Part shown: one piece after another, positions 16,153 through 29,216 of the stretch
Layout of the letters: every line of letters begins with the position of its first letter
Position numbering within the stretch: the first letter of the stretch is position 1
Source: Brugia malayi
Taxonomy: Eukaryota; Nematoda; Chromadorea; Rhabditida; Onchocercidae
Assembly (NCBI RefSeq): GCF_000002995.4
Contig: NW_025062479.1
Coordinates: 18,410,721-18,474,720, forward strand
Length of the DNA: 64,000 nucleotides
Direction: 5' to 3'
Translations under genes and position numbers: made by a program
Notes under the pieces: generated by a model
What the model was told of the DNA's origin: nothing
What the model saw: the letters and a program-made list of their open reading frames with translations, nothing else
The model's database searches: none

Positions 16153-17369
16153 GAGATAGTGTGTTCTTATGTATCGACAACTTTCCAGTGCCCAGATGGC
16201 TTTTATCTATCAACTTTCAACACTGCATTTGTTGGCAAAGAACGTTATTACAAATTTGCATGTTCAGCTTTCGATAATATTCATACGGTTTATTCTTTCC
16301 ACTCCAATTTAACGTTCACCTTTGAAAGAATTCTTATGATTTAAGATATAATATTGTCAGACAATATATCGTTGAGATCAGTAATATTTCGAATACTTGA
16401 AATTATAATTTGATTTATATCTTTAACTGATTTATTTTTTCAGCAGATGAATGAAACATGCAGAATATCAGATAGCGCGTCATCCCACTTAGATGACATA
16501 TATTTAAGCTGCGGAAGCGATCAAGTAAGAACTGTATTACGGTTAATAGTGTGTTTTCAGACAGTGGCATTGTTAGAAAGTCGGACTTCCAGAAGAATAA
16601 CTAGAAAGTTATGCCTGATCTTCGATCAGTAAGGACAAATTTCGGAGGGACAGCCAAGTTCATTCAGTCCCAAATGCTGACCCCTTGTCTTCTTCATATG
16701 TACATAAACACAAAGACTCTTTTCATAAAATCACAATGAAATGATGATAGGAACAAAGGACAATTCACTACCGTCTGATGCTTATCACTCAAAATTTTCC
16801 TCATATCTTTTACTAGCACAATCGTCGAATTTTGCAGTATGAACCGTCAAACAAGTCTAGTAGAAGAGATGATATAAGCTATAAATGGAAAGTGTAATCA
16901 GTGAGGCCAAACAAGCAATTGCATCTCTCTGACTTAATTTGTAATTCTGGGTATCCGCCATAGCACAAATAAGTAACACTGCTTCAATTACAGCATACTT
17001 CAAATGATCTCATATCTTTTTAAACATTTTTGACTTCATTAACTTTGTATTATTTGCAGTACACAGTGGGTGTCAGATTCATTGAAGATAGCTCCGAAGA
17101 ATTCAGTGCATGGCAGTTGCTTTGCTGTAGTGGTAAACTGATCAAAATTAGGAAAGATGACTGCATTAATACCAAATTTCTCAATGAGCACCATCGATCG
17201 TCAACATTCTTTACTGGTACACAAATCATACGCAAATGGCAAGCAGTGCTCGATGACAAGTCCATTTCATTTTCATATTTGAAATATTATCGTACTGCTG
17301 CTGCAATAAGACGTAATATCTGTAGCAACTTGTCATGTTTCGCTTAGAATCCCAACATATATGCACATA

Positions 17370-17401
<32 letters not shown>

Positions 17402-19961
17402 TGCATACACTAAACGCACACGCATACATCGTAAAGTTCTAACACAAGCCTTAAAACTGATAAATCGTTAGTGAAGCAAGAATGAAATACAATAAACAAT
17501 GCAAATAAAGAAAACAAAAAAATTATCCTCAAGCTAACGTTTTGTAACCCTTTCTCGCTACTATTTCATTTGCAGTGATTTGCGGTGGTGGCTCCAACTA
17601 TGTCCCGTAGATGTTCAGGGTAAGAATAGCATACAATATAGCGCTTCTTCACGAACTCGGCGTCAAATTCCATGGCAATGGACTCGTAACCGTTTTGATT
17701 CTGCTGTTAGTTTTCATTTTTATGAAAAGTCTAATTTCTTGTGTTTGACAAGATTGTAGTAAAATTACACAAAAATCGGAGAACACAATTATAATTGTTG
17801 TTCATTTCTCTCTTTAAGGAGATAAAGTAACATAAATTATGCAAGAATATGTAATTGTTATTCATTCTTTTATTTAATATAAATTTAATAAGACAATAAG
17901 CTATTTTATTTTAAAACTTTCTTACTACAGGTCATTTGTAAAGACACAAGCATTTTCAGAGAGTTGATCCGATGTTCATAAAACATGATCGTCTGGATAA
18001 TATACATTCAAGATTTTTTGGTAGCATGAATCATGTACAAACATTTTTCAAAACTCCAAATCCTCAATTCGGAAATGAACAAAAAACAGCTCGAAATCCA
18101 AAGGTAGGCTCAGGGAATACCTCATACAGCTGGTAACAAAAGTCTACCGATCATTCTACTTGCTTAAAAATATGCAAATTATCTGCTTGATTAAATTAAT
18201 AGACATTTTGACAGCAACTCCACCGCACGGAATTTTGTATGATTTTTCAGCAATTTAAAGTAACGGGTTATTATCGTTTTTCTTCAACAAAGATAAGAAC
18301 TATTTTACTAGAATCAAAAGAATAAAAGTATGTCAAGAAAGAGAATTTCATCAAGGACGTTGCCAAAATTACGTCAAATCTACTTTTAAACTGGTAACAA
18401 CTTATCACATTCTCGTTCGCTGACACTATTTCAGAAGGCAATCGTAAATGCAAATATGAAGACAGCATTTGTAACGGAGAAGGTACTACCACAATCATCA
18501 ACATCAAAATCTTTATCGAACACTACCGCATCCTTCGCTAAATCTACAACTTTCTCAATGGTAAAAGAAGATGTCGCTATTGATTACTATGATGTTTACG
18601 ATGAAAATTTTGATAAATCAAAACATGAAAGCAGACAGGGAATATTAGGAGGTGTATCCGATCTCTTGCAAAATATTCAGGTGCATAACGTTGTGTCGCT
18701 CCAAAAATTTTAACAAAGTTTTGAAACTTCAATGCGGAATATGCAATTACTGCTAATATTTGCAAACATTTTGTTAGCATATTAACTACTAATAAATGAA
18801 AACAATTTTAATGATTGGTAAATAAAACAAAGTTCGACAGATGAGTGATCTCTTTTTTGGTGGTAATGCCTAATATGCTTCGTTGTTAGAACTTTCTAAA
18901 GCTGATAGATCAAATAAATTAGTCGAAAAGGTACTAAAGAACAAAAATAAATGCGAGATAGATAACATAAGGCATTTTCTGATACTGTCAACGATGTATT
19001 GCAACATTTAAGGATGGATTATCAATAGCACAAGCAGCTTTACCATCTCATGAAAAACAAATTTATGAAACTACAACGACCACCGATGGACCAGCTTTTC
19101 TGTTGAGTCGAGATGAAGATTCGCTAACAATCGGCATGCAACATAATACTGAAAACGATGCTAGTAATTCGAGGCTCAAACTTCGACGGTATGTTTTGAA
19201 TGTTGTGAATTTATTTAAATTAACGAGCTCAATTTTTCATATTAGGAAGAACTTTTATTTTCTTAGCATGAGACAAATGTTTAAGCCAGAAATGCAGCTT
19301 TTCAATGCTAAAAGTTCCATTTTAAAAGTAGAGGAAATGTGAACCGAAAAGTTTAGAGAAGGATAATAACAAATTGTGACTGTTTGGAGTAACTATCCAG
19401 TTTCTTTTCCAGATTCGGACCAAAACCATCTCGACCAAATGCATTGCAGCCAGTGTCGACATCATTCGAATTAGGCACTCCGGGGGCAATTCAGCAAATG
19501 TTTCAGTTTTTTGGTCTGTGTAAGAGCCATGAATTATAATCATTCTTTGATTCTTTCACTCTAAAGAAAAGCAAACCAAAAAGACATTGGAAATGATCAC
19601 AATTCTCTTAGAGAAAAGGAATGCTTTTAACGTAAACTTTGGAAGATTTATTTCTATTTGAAATGAAAACACTTCCACTCACTATTGTCTACACCTTTCC
19701 ACTTGTCCACTTTTGTTATTTGATAATGAAGAAACTCCTCATTCTCTCGTGTCGTAAATCTTGTTAAAGGACAAGCCATCTCATTTTTTACGGACTCAAC
19801 AAAATTTCATTTCTTCAAATGTCATCAATGATGATATCTTCTGGGCAGATAAAAAGGTAGGAAGCTCTTCCGCGGATTCTACAGTAACTTCGGGTTGCTT
19901 TTTTATGATAACAGCTTCTTTTTTTGTGATCGGGTTTAATTATCTAAAAAAAAAAAATTAA
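16153..19961 (+). CDS. Orphan Cys- and Ser/Thr-rich protein, probably membrane-anchored (tentative dermatopontin-like motifs)
   Basis: A chain of exon-like segments runs from about 16.15 kb: to 16287, then 16444-16524, 16561-16628, from 17060 (to 17132 or further), about 17576-17619, about 17960-18103, 18435-18680, 19013-19188, 19413-19519 and 19770-19961. Several junctions have matching phase; those around 17.1-17.96 kb and 19.52-19.77 kb are unresolved. The N-terminal part has the motif [10 protein letters not shown] followed by ERYYKFAC, and later AWQLLCC. This spacing recalls dermatopontin repeats (CPxG, then DRxWxFxC), but the match is weak. The middle part is Ser/Thr-rich with an acidic Tyr cluster ([12 protein letters not shown]). 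The C-terminus has a hydrophobic stretch ([14 protein letters not shown]) ending in KKKN, which could be a GPI signal, or a membrane span with a dilysine ER-retrieval tail. AATAAA follows at 20070-20075. The true start was not found. It could also be two genes. Confidence 0.45.
17377..17402. repeat. (CA)n microsatellite
   Basis: An uninterrupted AC dinucleotide tract of about 13 units, extended upstream by imperfect units. It falls in a probable intron of the orphan plus-strand gene. Confidence 0.85.
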
Positions 19962-20069
19962 TTGTTGAGTGTTATCGGCTCAAGAATAAGTTCAATGTAG
20001 TCCATTCGGGACAAGGTTGCTGGAGCCTGCAAAACTGAACCTTGTTATTTCAGTATTTTGCAAAAAAAC

Positions 20070-20075
20070 AATAAA
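20070..20075 (+). terminator. Probable polyadenylation signal AATAAA
   Basis: A canonical AATAAA lies 109 bp after the stop codon of the orphan plus-strand gene at 19961, a normal distance for a nematode 3' UTR. Confidence 0.5.
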
Positions 20076-21628
20076 GGACTCAACTCAACTCATCATTCAC
20101 TGGATTCACAAACTTTCGTGAGGTTCTTAGTAAATTATTGATTCCCACTTAAATTTACTAAGTCTCTATCAATTTCTGAAGTTTTCGGTTTTCCTGGTCA
20201 TCACTCTCTTTCCACCGTTTAAACGCAGTGATTCTCTTCTATGCTTAGGTACTTTCCGTTCTGAGTTGATAATAGTACAGTAGTCAATTTGGGCAATGTT
20301 CATTTTTTAATCACACAAGTACTGATAAATTTCATTTCGAATCATATGTAAACATGCCAGTTTTTCAGGAACTTTCATAAATAAAACATATTACTGAACA
20401 CAGAGAATTTCTTATAGGAATAAAAGTTTACTTCACCGATACCTCTACACTCTTCTCTTCTCAAAGATAAGAACTGATTCACTTCAAACTGATTTTTGTT
20501 CTTTGATCTTCAACCTTTTCGATAAATTATTCCTCAGCTTTCGTTGACCTACCACGGATCGATCCCTTCTCAACCTTCCGATACCACCCTTCCATCAAAC
20601 CTGAAACGCTGCAGCTATAAATTTGAAATTTAGGGTTACTTTTGACAAGGCACAAATTGATCTCGCAGAAGTGCTTACTGCTTCTCTTATCGATTTTTAT
20701 CATAATTCAAGGCCGTGAGCCTTTGCAAGAAGAACAGATTATATTCTTGGTCGTGTTCGATGTGTAATCACTTAAAATCAGAAAAAAACTTGTGCTGAAA
20801 ATATCAAAAGAGCGGGAAGACGCTTTGGTAGATAAAAGGGACGACATAATATTAGTTACTTTGGTGGCTGTTCTTACAGTTGTATTGGTAAAAAATTCAT
20901 ATTTAGTGTTAACTTCCAGGCTTTAGTGAAGCTTCCGAAATAGAAACCATTTCTCGTAAGGCTTTTTTCACTACACGATTACTTTCTGAAGGGGAATTTC
21001 ATTATGAAATTATTGAGTGAAAGTAATGTATATTTTGACCTAAAGAGAAATAGAAAAAGTAAAGAGTTATTGATTGGAGTGACATCATTCTTTCTCGTCA
21101 ACCTTTTGGTGTTTGATTAAAAAGTGAGGGAAGTTGAGATGGGTGTGTAACAACGAGCACTTATTGATAAATACCCTTCACTTGCCTTATTGCATACTTT
21201 GTTACTTGCAAGAACTAAACTTCCCTCTCTCCCAACCATTGATTTCTTACTCACTTCCCTTCCTTCAGTCTACTTTTCTCATATTTCCTTTTTTTCACTT
21301 TCTATTTTAAAACCACGACTGTTGACGTAGTAATTAATTACTTTACCAGTAAATAAATGTGAACATTCATTTCCTGAACCTTTTTATTTTGCATTTAAAT
21401 GGATGCAGACTAGTTGTTTGTACGTGGATAATTAGATAATCTACCTGGCATTCGAACTATTTCTGTCCTGAAATTGACTTGGGACTGCAAGGAATAATAT
21501 CCTATTATTGTCGATTGTCATTCTTTGGTCTTTTTTTTTTAACATTATCGTTTTATCATTAAACGAAAACATTCATTTAGTGTTTACTGGGGATATCAAA
21601 CAAACTTGATAGGAATCATCGTCATTCA
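20076..21628. other. Intergenic region / kelch gene upstream region
   Basis: No gene is supported. It presumably holds the promoter and 5' UTR of the kelch gene that starts at 21629. The sequence is AT-rich with T/C-rich stretches at 21.2-21.3 kb. Confidence 0.5.
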
Positions 21629-24600
21629 ATGGATGACATTCATCAGCCAACTAATTTTGGTCACTGTACAGTTGATGATAAGCGCTTTTCCCTACTGACC
21701 AGTGATAATCATACTTTCTTATGCCAAAATAACAATAATGTGAACGATAATAGTGATAATAACGATGATGATGATGATGATGATGATGATGATAAAAATA
21801 ATGATGGAAGTAACCGTAATGATGGTCCTTTTCTGGTTAGTTTTTTTACTGCACGTGAATGTTAACGTAAATGTCCTTAAATGTATGAATTGTTGCTTTA
21901 ATGTTGACTACTTTACTTTTGTACAAACCGCTGTTCAGTTATTTATTCCAAATAATCTAAGTTTAGTTTGTCCTAGAGCTCCGTTGAGTCTTCTTCATCC
22001 AATCCGAAGTATCACATTTAGGAGCCAAAAATACCAGTACGAAGTACATCATTGCATGCGAGTGAATCAGACGCCTCGATGGTCATTCACAGTGAAGAAA
22101 TTATGTTGAAAATGTTTGATAACTCCATGCAGGTAAATAAATGCATTCATTGCGTATTTAAGTTATGCGACTGTTTCTGCTCTGCTCGCATAGTTCATTA
22201 ATAAAATAAAGAGCCAGAGGGCATTTATAGAAGAGTGAATAAAAGAGAAAGTCTTCATAATAATTATTTTCTTGCAGGATACATTGCTTTCTCATTTGAG
22301 TACCTTTCGACGAAATCGTGAACTTTGTGATGTTGTCCTTTTTGTGCATGAAAAAGAGATTCTTGCTCATAAGGTCTCATATTATCCATTTCTTCATTTT
22401 CATTTAAACGTTTTCTTCCAGTTTAATTCAAAAAAAGTGTTTTATAATACTTAGGTGAAACTTTGTCATATTTGAACTTATGAGAAAGTTTTCAGATTGT
22501 TCTGGCAGCTTGTTCACCTGCGCTCATGGATATGTTTGTCAGAAGTGAGAACGGAGACCGATCTTCAAGTAATTTCTGCTGACAATGAACATATAATTTA
22601 CAAAACGGCCTTTTCTTTTTGGGATAGAACACCACCGTACTGAAAAAATTACGAGGAGTGGAAATTGCTATAAGAATTAGATTAGATGTTGTTAGGGTTT
22701 TCTTTGCATTATTATTTTTTCCAGTAAGTTGTAGTCTTCTGTCAATAAGAATTGCAGAACGTGTAAGTACAACGATGTTGTCGACAGCAGGTACCGCTTC
22801 ACCACCACTGACAACAGCTCTTGCTTTACCGATAACAACACAGCCATTTTCTTATTACGAATTTGCTGAAGCTGATTATGATTGTTTCGAAGCTATTGTA
22901 AACTACGCATACTCTTCTCAGTAATCTTCCGATTATATATTCAATAAATACAATGCTGATTTAGTGCAAATTCTCATTTTGATAACTATTTCCATATTAT
23001 ATTCATATTCAAATTTTAGCAATATTTGTTGTGATCTAAACAAAATATTTTCTAGTTTGGAAATAAGTAGCAGAAAAGTTGGCGAACTCTATAAAACTGC
23101 CTGTGCTCTGCAAGTAACTCCGATTGCCAGAGCTTGCGCTCGCTATCTTATCGAAAACCTTAATATCACGGATTGCATCGGTAAGCTATTATATTTCTTT
23201 TTTAAAGGAACCATGAAAACTGTGATTTCGTTAAATAACTGTTTTCCAGTAATTTTCAGGGATTCGACGTCAAGCTAATATTAATGATGATGTACTTGTG
23301 GAACAAGTTGATAATTTCATTGCTAAAAATTTTGCACAAATCGTTGATGAAAATCCAGGATTCACTCATTTGCCTCTTATTAAGGTATTAATAGAACCAC
23401 TGATCTAAGGAGATAAGCTAAGTTCATTTAACTTCGATTACAAAATAACACTTTAAAAGCTTTGCAGGTTCGTTTAATTTTGAGCAGTGATGATATCAAG
23501 AAGCTTTGCTGTGGCGAAGATATCGCGTTGCGCGTTGTGCAATACTTCCAGTCATTGCCTCATATTAATGATCGCATCGAACAATGGATTGAACAACTTG
23601 TGGAAAAGGTACTTTAAACGAAAGAAAAATAGAAGTAGTTTAATATTTTAATTAATATTAAATAAATTTGCAGACACATATGTTGTACACCGACACAGAC
23701 TGCAGGTTGCAGGATTGTTTGGGGATGGATGACCGGAGTTCTGTGGGAGCGTCTGACATAATCCAGGATTATAAGCGTACGGGTGGCTATTTACCACGCA
23801 CTTACAGTGGAAGGTAGCTAGCTTTATGAGACATTTTTCAAAAGTACTTCTTTTATGCTTCATCTAATTGTTTAAGACATTAATATTGAATATTTAATAT
23901 TAACAGGGGCAATCTTTGAAGAATTGTTTTTCAGCAATGTGTTGGAAGTCCAAAATCCTGCTCATCATATCACAGGTGCTACACAAGTGCATCTGAATTC
24001 AGCTCGTCTGACCAACACAAAACTATCGTCAGCGGAAAGTAATAGTTCATTGAGCTCAAACGCTGAACCCGATGATGAATCTTACAAACTGATCGCTGTG
24101 CATCGAACAGCTGGTAAGAATAAAAGTAAGGTAAAGTTCTAAGTAAGCATGAAGACTATGTAGGTTGGTTTTTCTTGATTTATAATCATGCTATAGTTGT
24201 TGCTTACATTTAAAGCCGGTTTTAATGTATAAATTAGCAATCAACCATTGGATGAATTGTTCTAATACCGAGGGATACTATATGATATTAGAATATGTGT
24301 TTACTACTTTAACCATTCTGTAATTCAAGAAGACTTTTGGATCACGCTGGCAGTATTCCACCGGTGTTTGGTTGCGCTCAGTATTCAGCTCTCAGAAGCT
24401 GAAAATGTTATAAAATCACGTACGACTTCACAAGTTGTTGAACCTTCACCAATTTTTGAAATAGAGCAACAACAGGAAATCGCAGAGGAAACAGTTGTGA
24501 GGTCTGAAATTTTTATTGTGAACCTATGATGCTAATAACTTCAATGTTGGTTATTTATACTAGTTTTGGGATAAAGAGAAAATCCAAAGAAAAAGTATTC

Positions 24601-26572
24601 TGCTTTCACTGAAAGCATTTTTTCGGCTATGTCCTCGACTATTTTTTGTAGCAGTGCTTCAGCTTTTCGTTATAGATTGGTATCATCAGAAAGCAGTTCA
24701 CGTATCCCACTACCACATATGGAGAGTCCGAGATGTTCCGTTGGAGGTGCATTCATCAATGGGAAAATTATTGTTTGTGGTAAGCATTTTTCCTCATATA
24801 TATGTGCTATAATTTTTGCTATTTATGTAGCAAAAAGTTATAGAATATCATCTTTAGTTTACAGGTGGTTATGATCGTGGCAAGTGTTTGGAGTCAGTGG
24901 AAGAATATAATTTATTGAAGAAAAACTGGCGTCGTTTAGCCGACATGGCACAATGCCGAGGTCGTTTCGATGCAGCTGTTGTGGGAAGCAAAGTTTACGC
25001 TGTTGCTGGTGCTTTCTTGCTCTAGTTTAATATATTGAGTAAGCAGTTTTTGAACAGAACATTTAGTTAAATTTTTCCTTCTGTTCATCGTAGCATTTGT
25101 TTCATAGTTTCTTTATTAGGAAAAGTTCTGTGTGTGCTTCACAACCATTGTTTATTTGAACAAATTAGCAATCAGTTCATTGATAAGGTAGTAGCGGAAG
25201 TGTGGATTTAAAAACAGTGGAATGTTACGACTCAGAAAGCGAGAAATGGTCATTGGTGAAATCACTACATCACGGACGCAGTCATAATGGTTTTTTTTTT
25301 TTTTTTTACATTCATGTAAGAGAATTCTTATGGCTAGAAAATTATATCAAAAATATTTCAAGCGAATTTATTGAGTTCTGGTATTAAGTAAAGTCCTTAT
25401 TGCTGCAAAAGGAACTCCTCTATTTGATAAAAAGAATTAAATCACTTAGTCGGCTTGGCTTTTTGCCTTCTGCTTCTATTCACAACTTTTATTTAACTTT
25501 ATAATATATATTATTGTTAATTTAGCTTTATTATTAGCAATACGCAAGTTTCATGCTCTTGCTAATTTCAAAATATGTGCGAAGTTGTCGAATTTAGACA
25601 TGAGTGTAAAATTTCTTATTCTATGTTGTGCTGCTCTGGATGGCTTAATCTACTGTATTGGGGGTTGCTGTGAGCAGATCGTTTTGAGTGAATGCGAGAG
25701 GTATAATCCTGAATTAGATGAATGGGCGTCAATAACGCCACTACGAACAGCACGTTTCCAGGTAATATTCTCTCGTCCACAGTAGACCTTTTTATTGCTG
25801 CCTATATCTGTGTAACGCTTCTTAAAAGTTCTTTGGTAGGCTAGCTGTACTTCATGGCATGGCCTCGTGATTGTTTGTGGAGGATGCAATGGTTGGAAAT
25901 GTTTGGACTCAGTTGATGCCTATTCTCCGAAGACGGGAAAATGGCAAAGACTAGCATCCTTGAAAACAGCTAGACGTGGATCTGCTGTTGCCGTGGTAAA
26001 AGGTTTGCTAGAAAATTTTTCGGTTAAATCTTCAATAATAAGACTTTGTATTTTGTTAAAATTGAGTTCTGCTCTGATATGAATGCATTAGATTATTGAC
26101 TGTGTGATATGAATGGCAGTTTCATTGGATTGGATATTAATTAAAAAGAAAAAACACTTTCTAGATTCATTATTTGTTATTGGCGGTCATGACGGCACGC
26201 ACTCGTTGAATTCAGTAGAAATCTTGGATGATCCAACTGGAGAATGGCGCTCAGGTCCATCACTTACTATACCACGTGCTAATGTCAAAGCTACAGTAGC
26301 TTCGGGTGATGAAATATATCTTTTGGGCGGTTTTGATGGAACACAATTTCTTTCTTCTATTGAAGTGCTCAACAGTGGTTCGGTTTATTTCAATATCAAG
26401 AATTCCTTTGCTGTCATTTTTTAATGGACTAGTTAATTCTTAAATTCTGTAGTAAGGACGAGGTCGGATTCCCTTACTTTAATAGATTTAAGATTTTTTT
26501 CATAATATTCCTTTCCCTTGTTTTCCACCTTCATTTTCTCTTTTAGCAGGAGAAGAGACTGTCGCATTATAA
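21629..26572 (+). CDS. BTB-BACK-kelch protein, NS1BP (IVNS1ABP)-like
   Basis: Likely a substrate adaptor for Cullin-3 ubiquitin ligase and/or an actin- and RNA-processing-linked scaffold, as known for NS1BP relatives; the role here is inferred. Eighteen exons: 21629-21835, 22022-22132, 22278-22373, 22496-22568, 22758-22920, 23056-23180, 23260-23384, 23468-23608, 23674-23813, 23935-24113, 24330-24501, 24577-24779, 24865-25008, 25188-25289, 25598-25761, 25840-26002, 26165-26377 and 26550-26572. Phases agree and give about 847 residues (human NS1BP 642). Order: Asp/Asn-rich N-terminus (1-69), BTB (about 107-217, LCDVVLFV and HKIVLAACSPALMDMF), BACK (about 218-347), linker with ESYKLIAVHR and FEIEQQQE matching the NS1BP linker, then kelch repeats (about 555-840, GGYDRGKC, GGCNGWKCLDSV, ARRGSAVAV, GGHDGTHSLNSV, GGFDGTQFLSS). 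The repeat sequences resemble NS1BP more than other kelch proteins. If the 26378 donor is not used the frame stops at 26424. Exon 12 and 16 acceptors are weak. Confidence 0.88.
21764..21793 (+). repeat. (GAT)10 repeat coding for ten Asp
   Basis: Ten perfect GAT codons inside the first coding exon of the kelch gene encode an uninterrupted poly-aspartate run. Trinucleotide tracts of this purity are prone to length change, so the protein is likely to vary in length between individuals. Confidence 0.9.
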
Positions 26573-29182
26573 TCGGAGTAAAGGAAATCTGGACTTCGCA
26601 TAATATATAATTACAGTGGCATCAGTGACCTATTAGGAAGTTTGAATGATTGCAAGAATCACAGAATAGTTTTTAAAAGTATTTCCTTATGTCAAAAGGG
26701 GATACTTTTATGGAAATTGTTGTAAGGGGAATTTTCATTAGATAATATAAGATTTTTAATAACTGAATTGCACGAATTGAATTTGGAGAATTTCATGTTT
26801 ACTGGAAATGTTTATTTTTTTAGAATTGCAAGGCTGGCGGAATTGGCAGTGAGAGACAAAATTAAATGAACTGGAAAAATTAGTCACTGCTACCAAAAAG
26901 AGTCAGAAGAATGTAGTACCAAGTTATTTTTGATGTTGAATTGACTACTGATGTTTCATATTATATGTTTACACTTTTTATTGCATCAAGTATTAATTGG
27001 AAACGTTGTTTTTTCAGTTTTATCTTTGCTTGCTTAGTTAATTGTAGAACCCAGTTAATCTAGCTAACTGGGCTTCTGTGATTTTCGTTTTAATCAGTGA
27101 CCGGTGAATGAGACACTAAAAATGTTAACTTGTTAAGATTGGATATGAGCATCAAAATCTTTCAATCTGAACAATTATAAAATCTGTACGAAGGAAGTAT
27201 GTTAACAGTATTATGTCAACAGCCAAATAGAAGACACGTAACTGAAATGACCCTTCTTATATGTTTTACTGTTGCCGCGAAAACGATTGGAAGTCTAGTG
27301 AGTAGATAGATTATGCAATAGATATCACTCTGGAGAAAAATGCACAGAATAAGCAAAATAAAAACACGAAGTCAGGTGAGAATTCCCTTTAAAATTTTGT
27401 TTGCATGGTCTAGTGCTACGGTTATTTTCGTCACTCTACCGGTTATCTGAGCGAAGAAAGCACTGAACCTATTTGGAAGCTTTTGACTTCAATGGTTCTC
27501 TTAAATGGACATATCCCGTAATCCCAAACTCCTCCTTTTAATTTTTAAGTTTAAGAAAAAAAAAATGAATAAGTTGTCCCAATTAATGAAAACATAACTT
27601 CTCGAGGAAGCAAGGCGTGTTTTTGTATTTATATAACGCCATTCGCCGCAAATAATGCCTCTTATGAGTATTTTTTAATTGATATTCGAGCAAAGTTTTT
27701 ATAAAGCGTTTCTAAATTCCAGGACTTTTGCTTTGAGGCTTATTATTTGATACTGTAACTGTTGTTTAACCTAGTCCAGTAAAAGATTTAAAAAAAAATA
27801 ATAATACAAAGAAATCGCACTTGATCGCCACATCCATGCATCATAATTTTTGTTTATATAGCTAGCGTAACGTTTAAAGCAGCCGCACGTAGGACATTAT
27901 GAAATGCGCTTGGGTCACTGGATCGTAGTACTTTTGCATAAAGTGTGAAGTTTTGTTTCTCTTTGCCCATGTTTTCTGTAGTTAGTGGTCTTTATGCAAT
28001 GAAAATTACAAATTTACTGACTGATGTGTCAACACTGTTTTGGTAAAAAATTAACCAGATTTTCCTCTTTTTTAACCTTAGTGATAGTATCGGATCGAAA
28101 TATATCATTTGAAATACATGACGAAAGACATGAAGCTGGTATAGAGCAGCTCGCATTTGTTTCAGTCATTTGTTGCAGTTAGATCTCTAAGCAAAGATGT
28201 AATACTAAAAAAAATGTTGACCAGAACTTTTTTGTAGTCGCGAAAAATATGTCGGTATGAAGTGTAGCGCATATTGTAGATATGTTTTTTGTGTCTTGAT
28301 ATTTATGTTTTTCTGTAAAAATTGGTGTAATGACAATAGCTTAGAATAAATAATTTATCCGTAAAAGTAGTACTGTTTGAAGAAAAAGAACTTCCGTCAT
28401 CGAATTTGCACTGAAATTTTTTGCGGGGAATTGTTTTTTCGGTCCTATTTCTCACGGAAATAACGGTTTCACGAGGAGTGCATATTCGTGTTTTTTATAC
28501 AAACTGATATTTTAATTCATTTTAAGTTGAGGCGCCAGTTTCATATTATTATGGCACCAGTTATCTTCCGGAGATTAAGTTGCTACGGATTTGCTAGCGA
28601 AAGTTTATCATCATTAATTCATTTTCATTTTATTTCATGTTCGATTATGTAAACATTATACAAACATACTACTGGAGCGGTTGTGCCCGAAATACTGGAA
28701 ATCTTTTCGAGGCGCATCTGTATGCCAGATATTTGTCACAGAGATCATTCATTTTAATCTGCCAGCTGGTTATGTTTTCAATTCATTAAATTAATTACAG
28801 CCATAAAGCAGTCTTTTTTAATCACTCCCATTTTAATTATGGAATTGTGAACGTCGTTTTTATTATCTTTGTTGTTGTGATTGTAAATAATGGTTCATTT
28901 TTTTAGATCTGGTTAATTAAGGGTATCACGTACAGACGAATACAACTGCTTGCAATAAGCATGGATAGAAAGTACCTTGATTTTTTTGGAACAATATTTT
29001 GTCATAAAGAGTTTTGTGGTATTTGCCTCTTCATGTTTACTTTTGCATGGAAGTTTAGCATTCAGTTTTGCGTTTAAAAAGAGAAATTAACTTAAACTGT
29101 TTAAAAAATATAGAAAAACTGTTATGCATATTCCTAATGTAATTTTGTTCTCCAAATTCTAAATTTTGTGCAATTTTTCTGT
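26573..29182. other. Intergenic region, no supported gene
   Basis: About 2.6 kb between two plus-strand genes with no open frame of interest. A short inverted repeat (CCCAGTTA and TAACTGGG with a 7-nt loop) lies near 27.05 kb. Part is presumably the 3' UTR of the kelch gene. Confidence 0.5.
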
Positions 29183-29184
29183 AG
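29181..29184 (+). promoter_or_regulatory. Possible trans-splice acceptor before the GT31 gene
   Basis: TTTTTCTGTAG ends at 29184, 32 nt before the chosen ATG and with no upstream coding exon recognised. Nematode SL1 leaders are commonly added at such sites. Inference from position and sequence only. Confidence 0.4.
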
Positions 29185-29216
29185 GTTATATTGACGCCAA
29201 CACTGAAGTCATTCAA

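Noticed and set aside
26187..26372. Minus-strand open frame opposite kelch exon 17
   Set aside because: Shadow of the strongly conserved kelch repeats on the plus strand.
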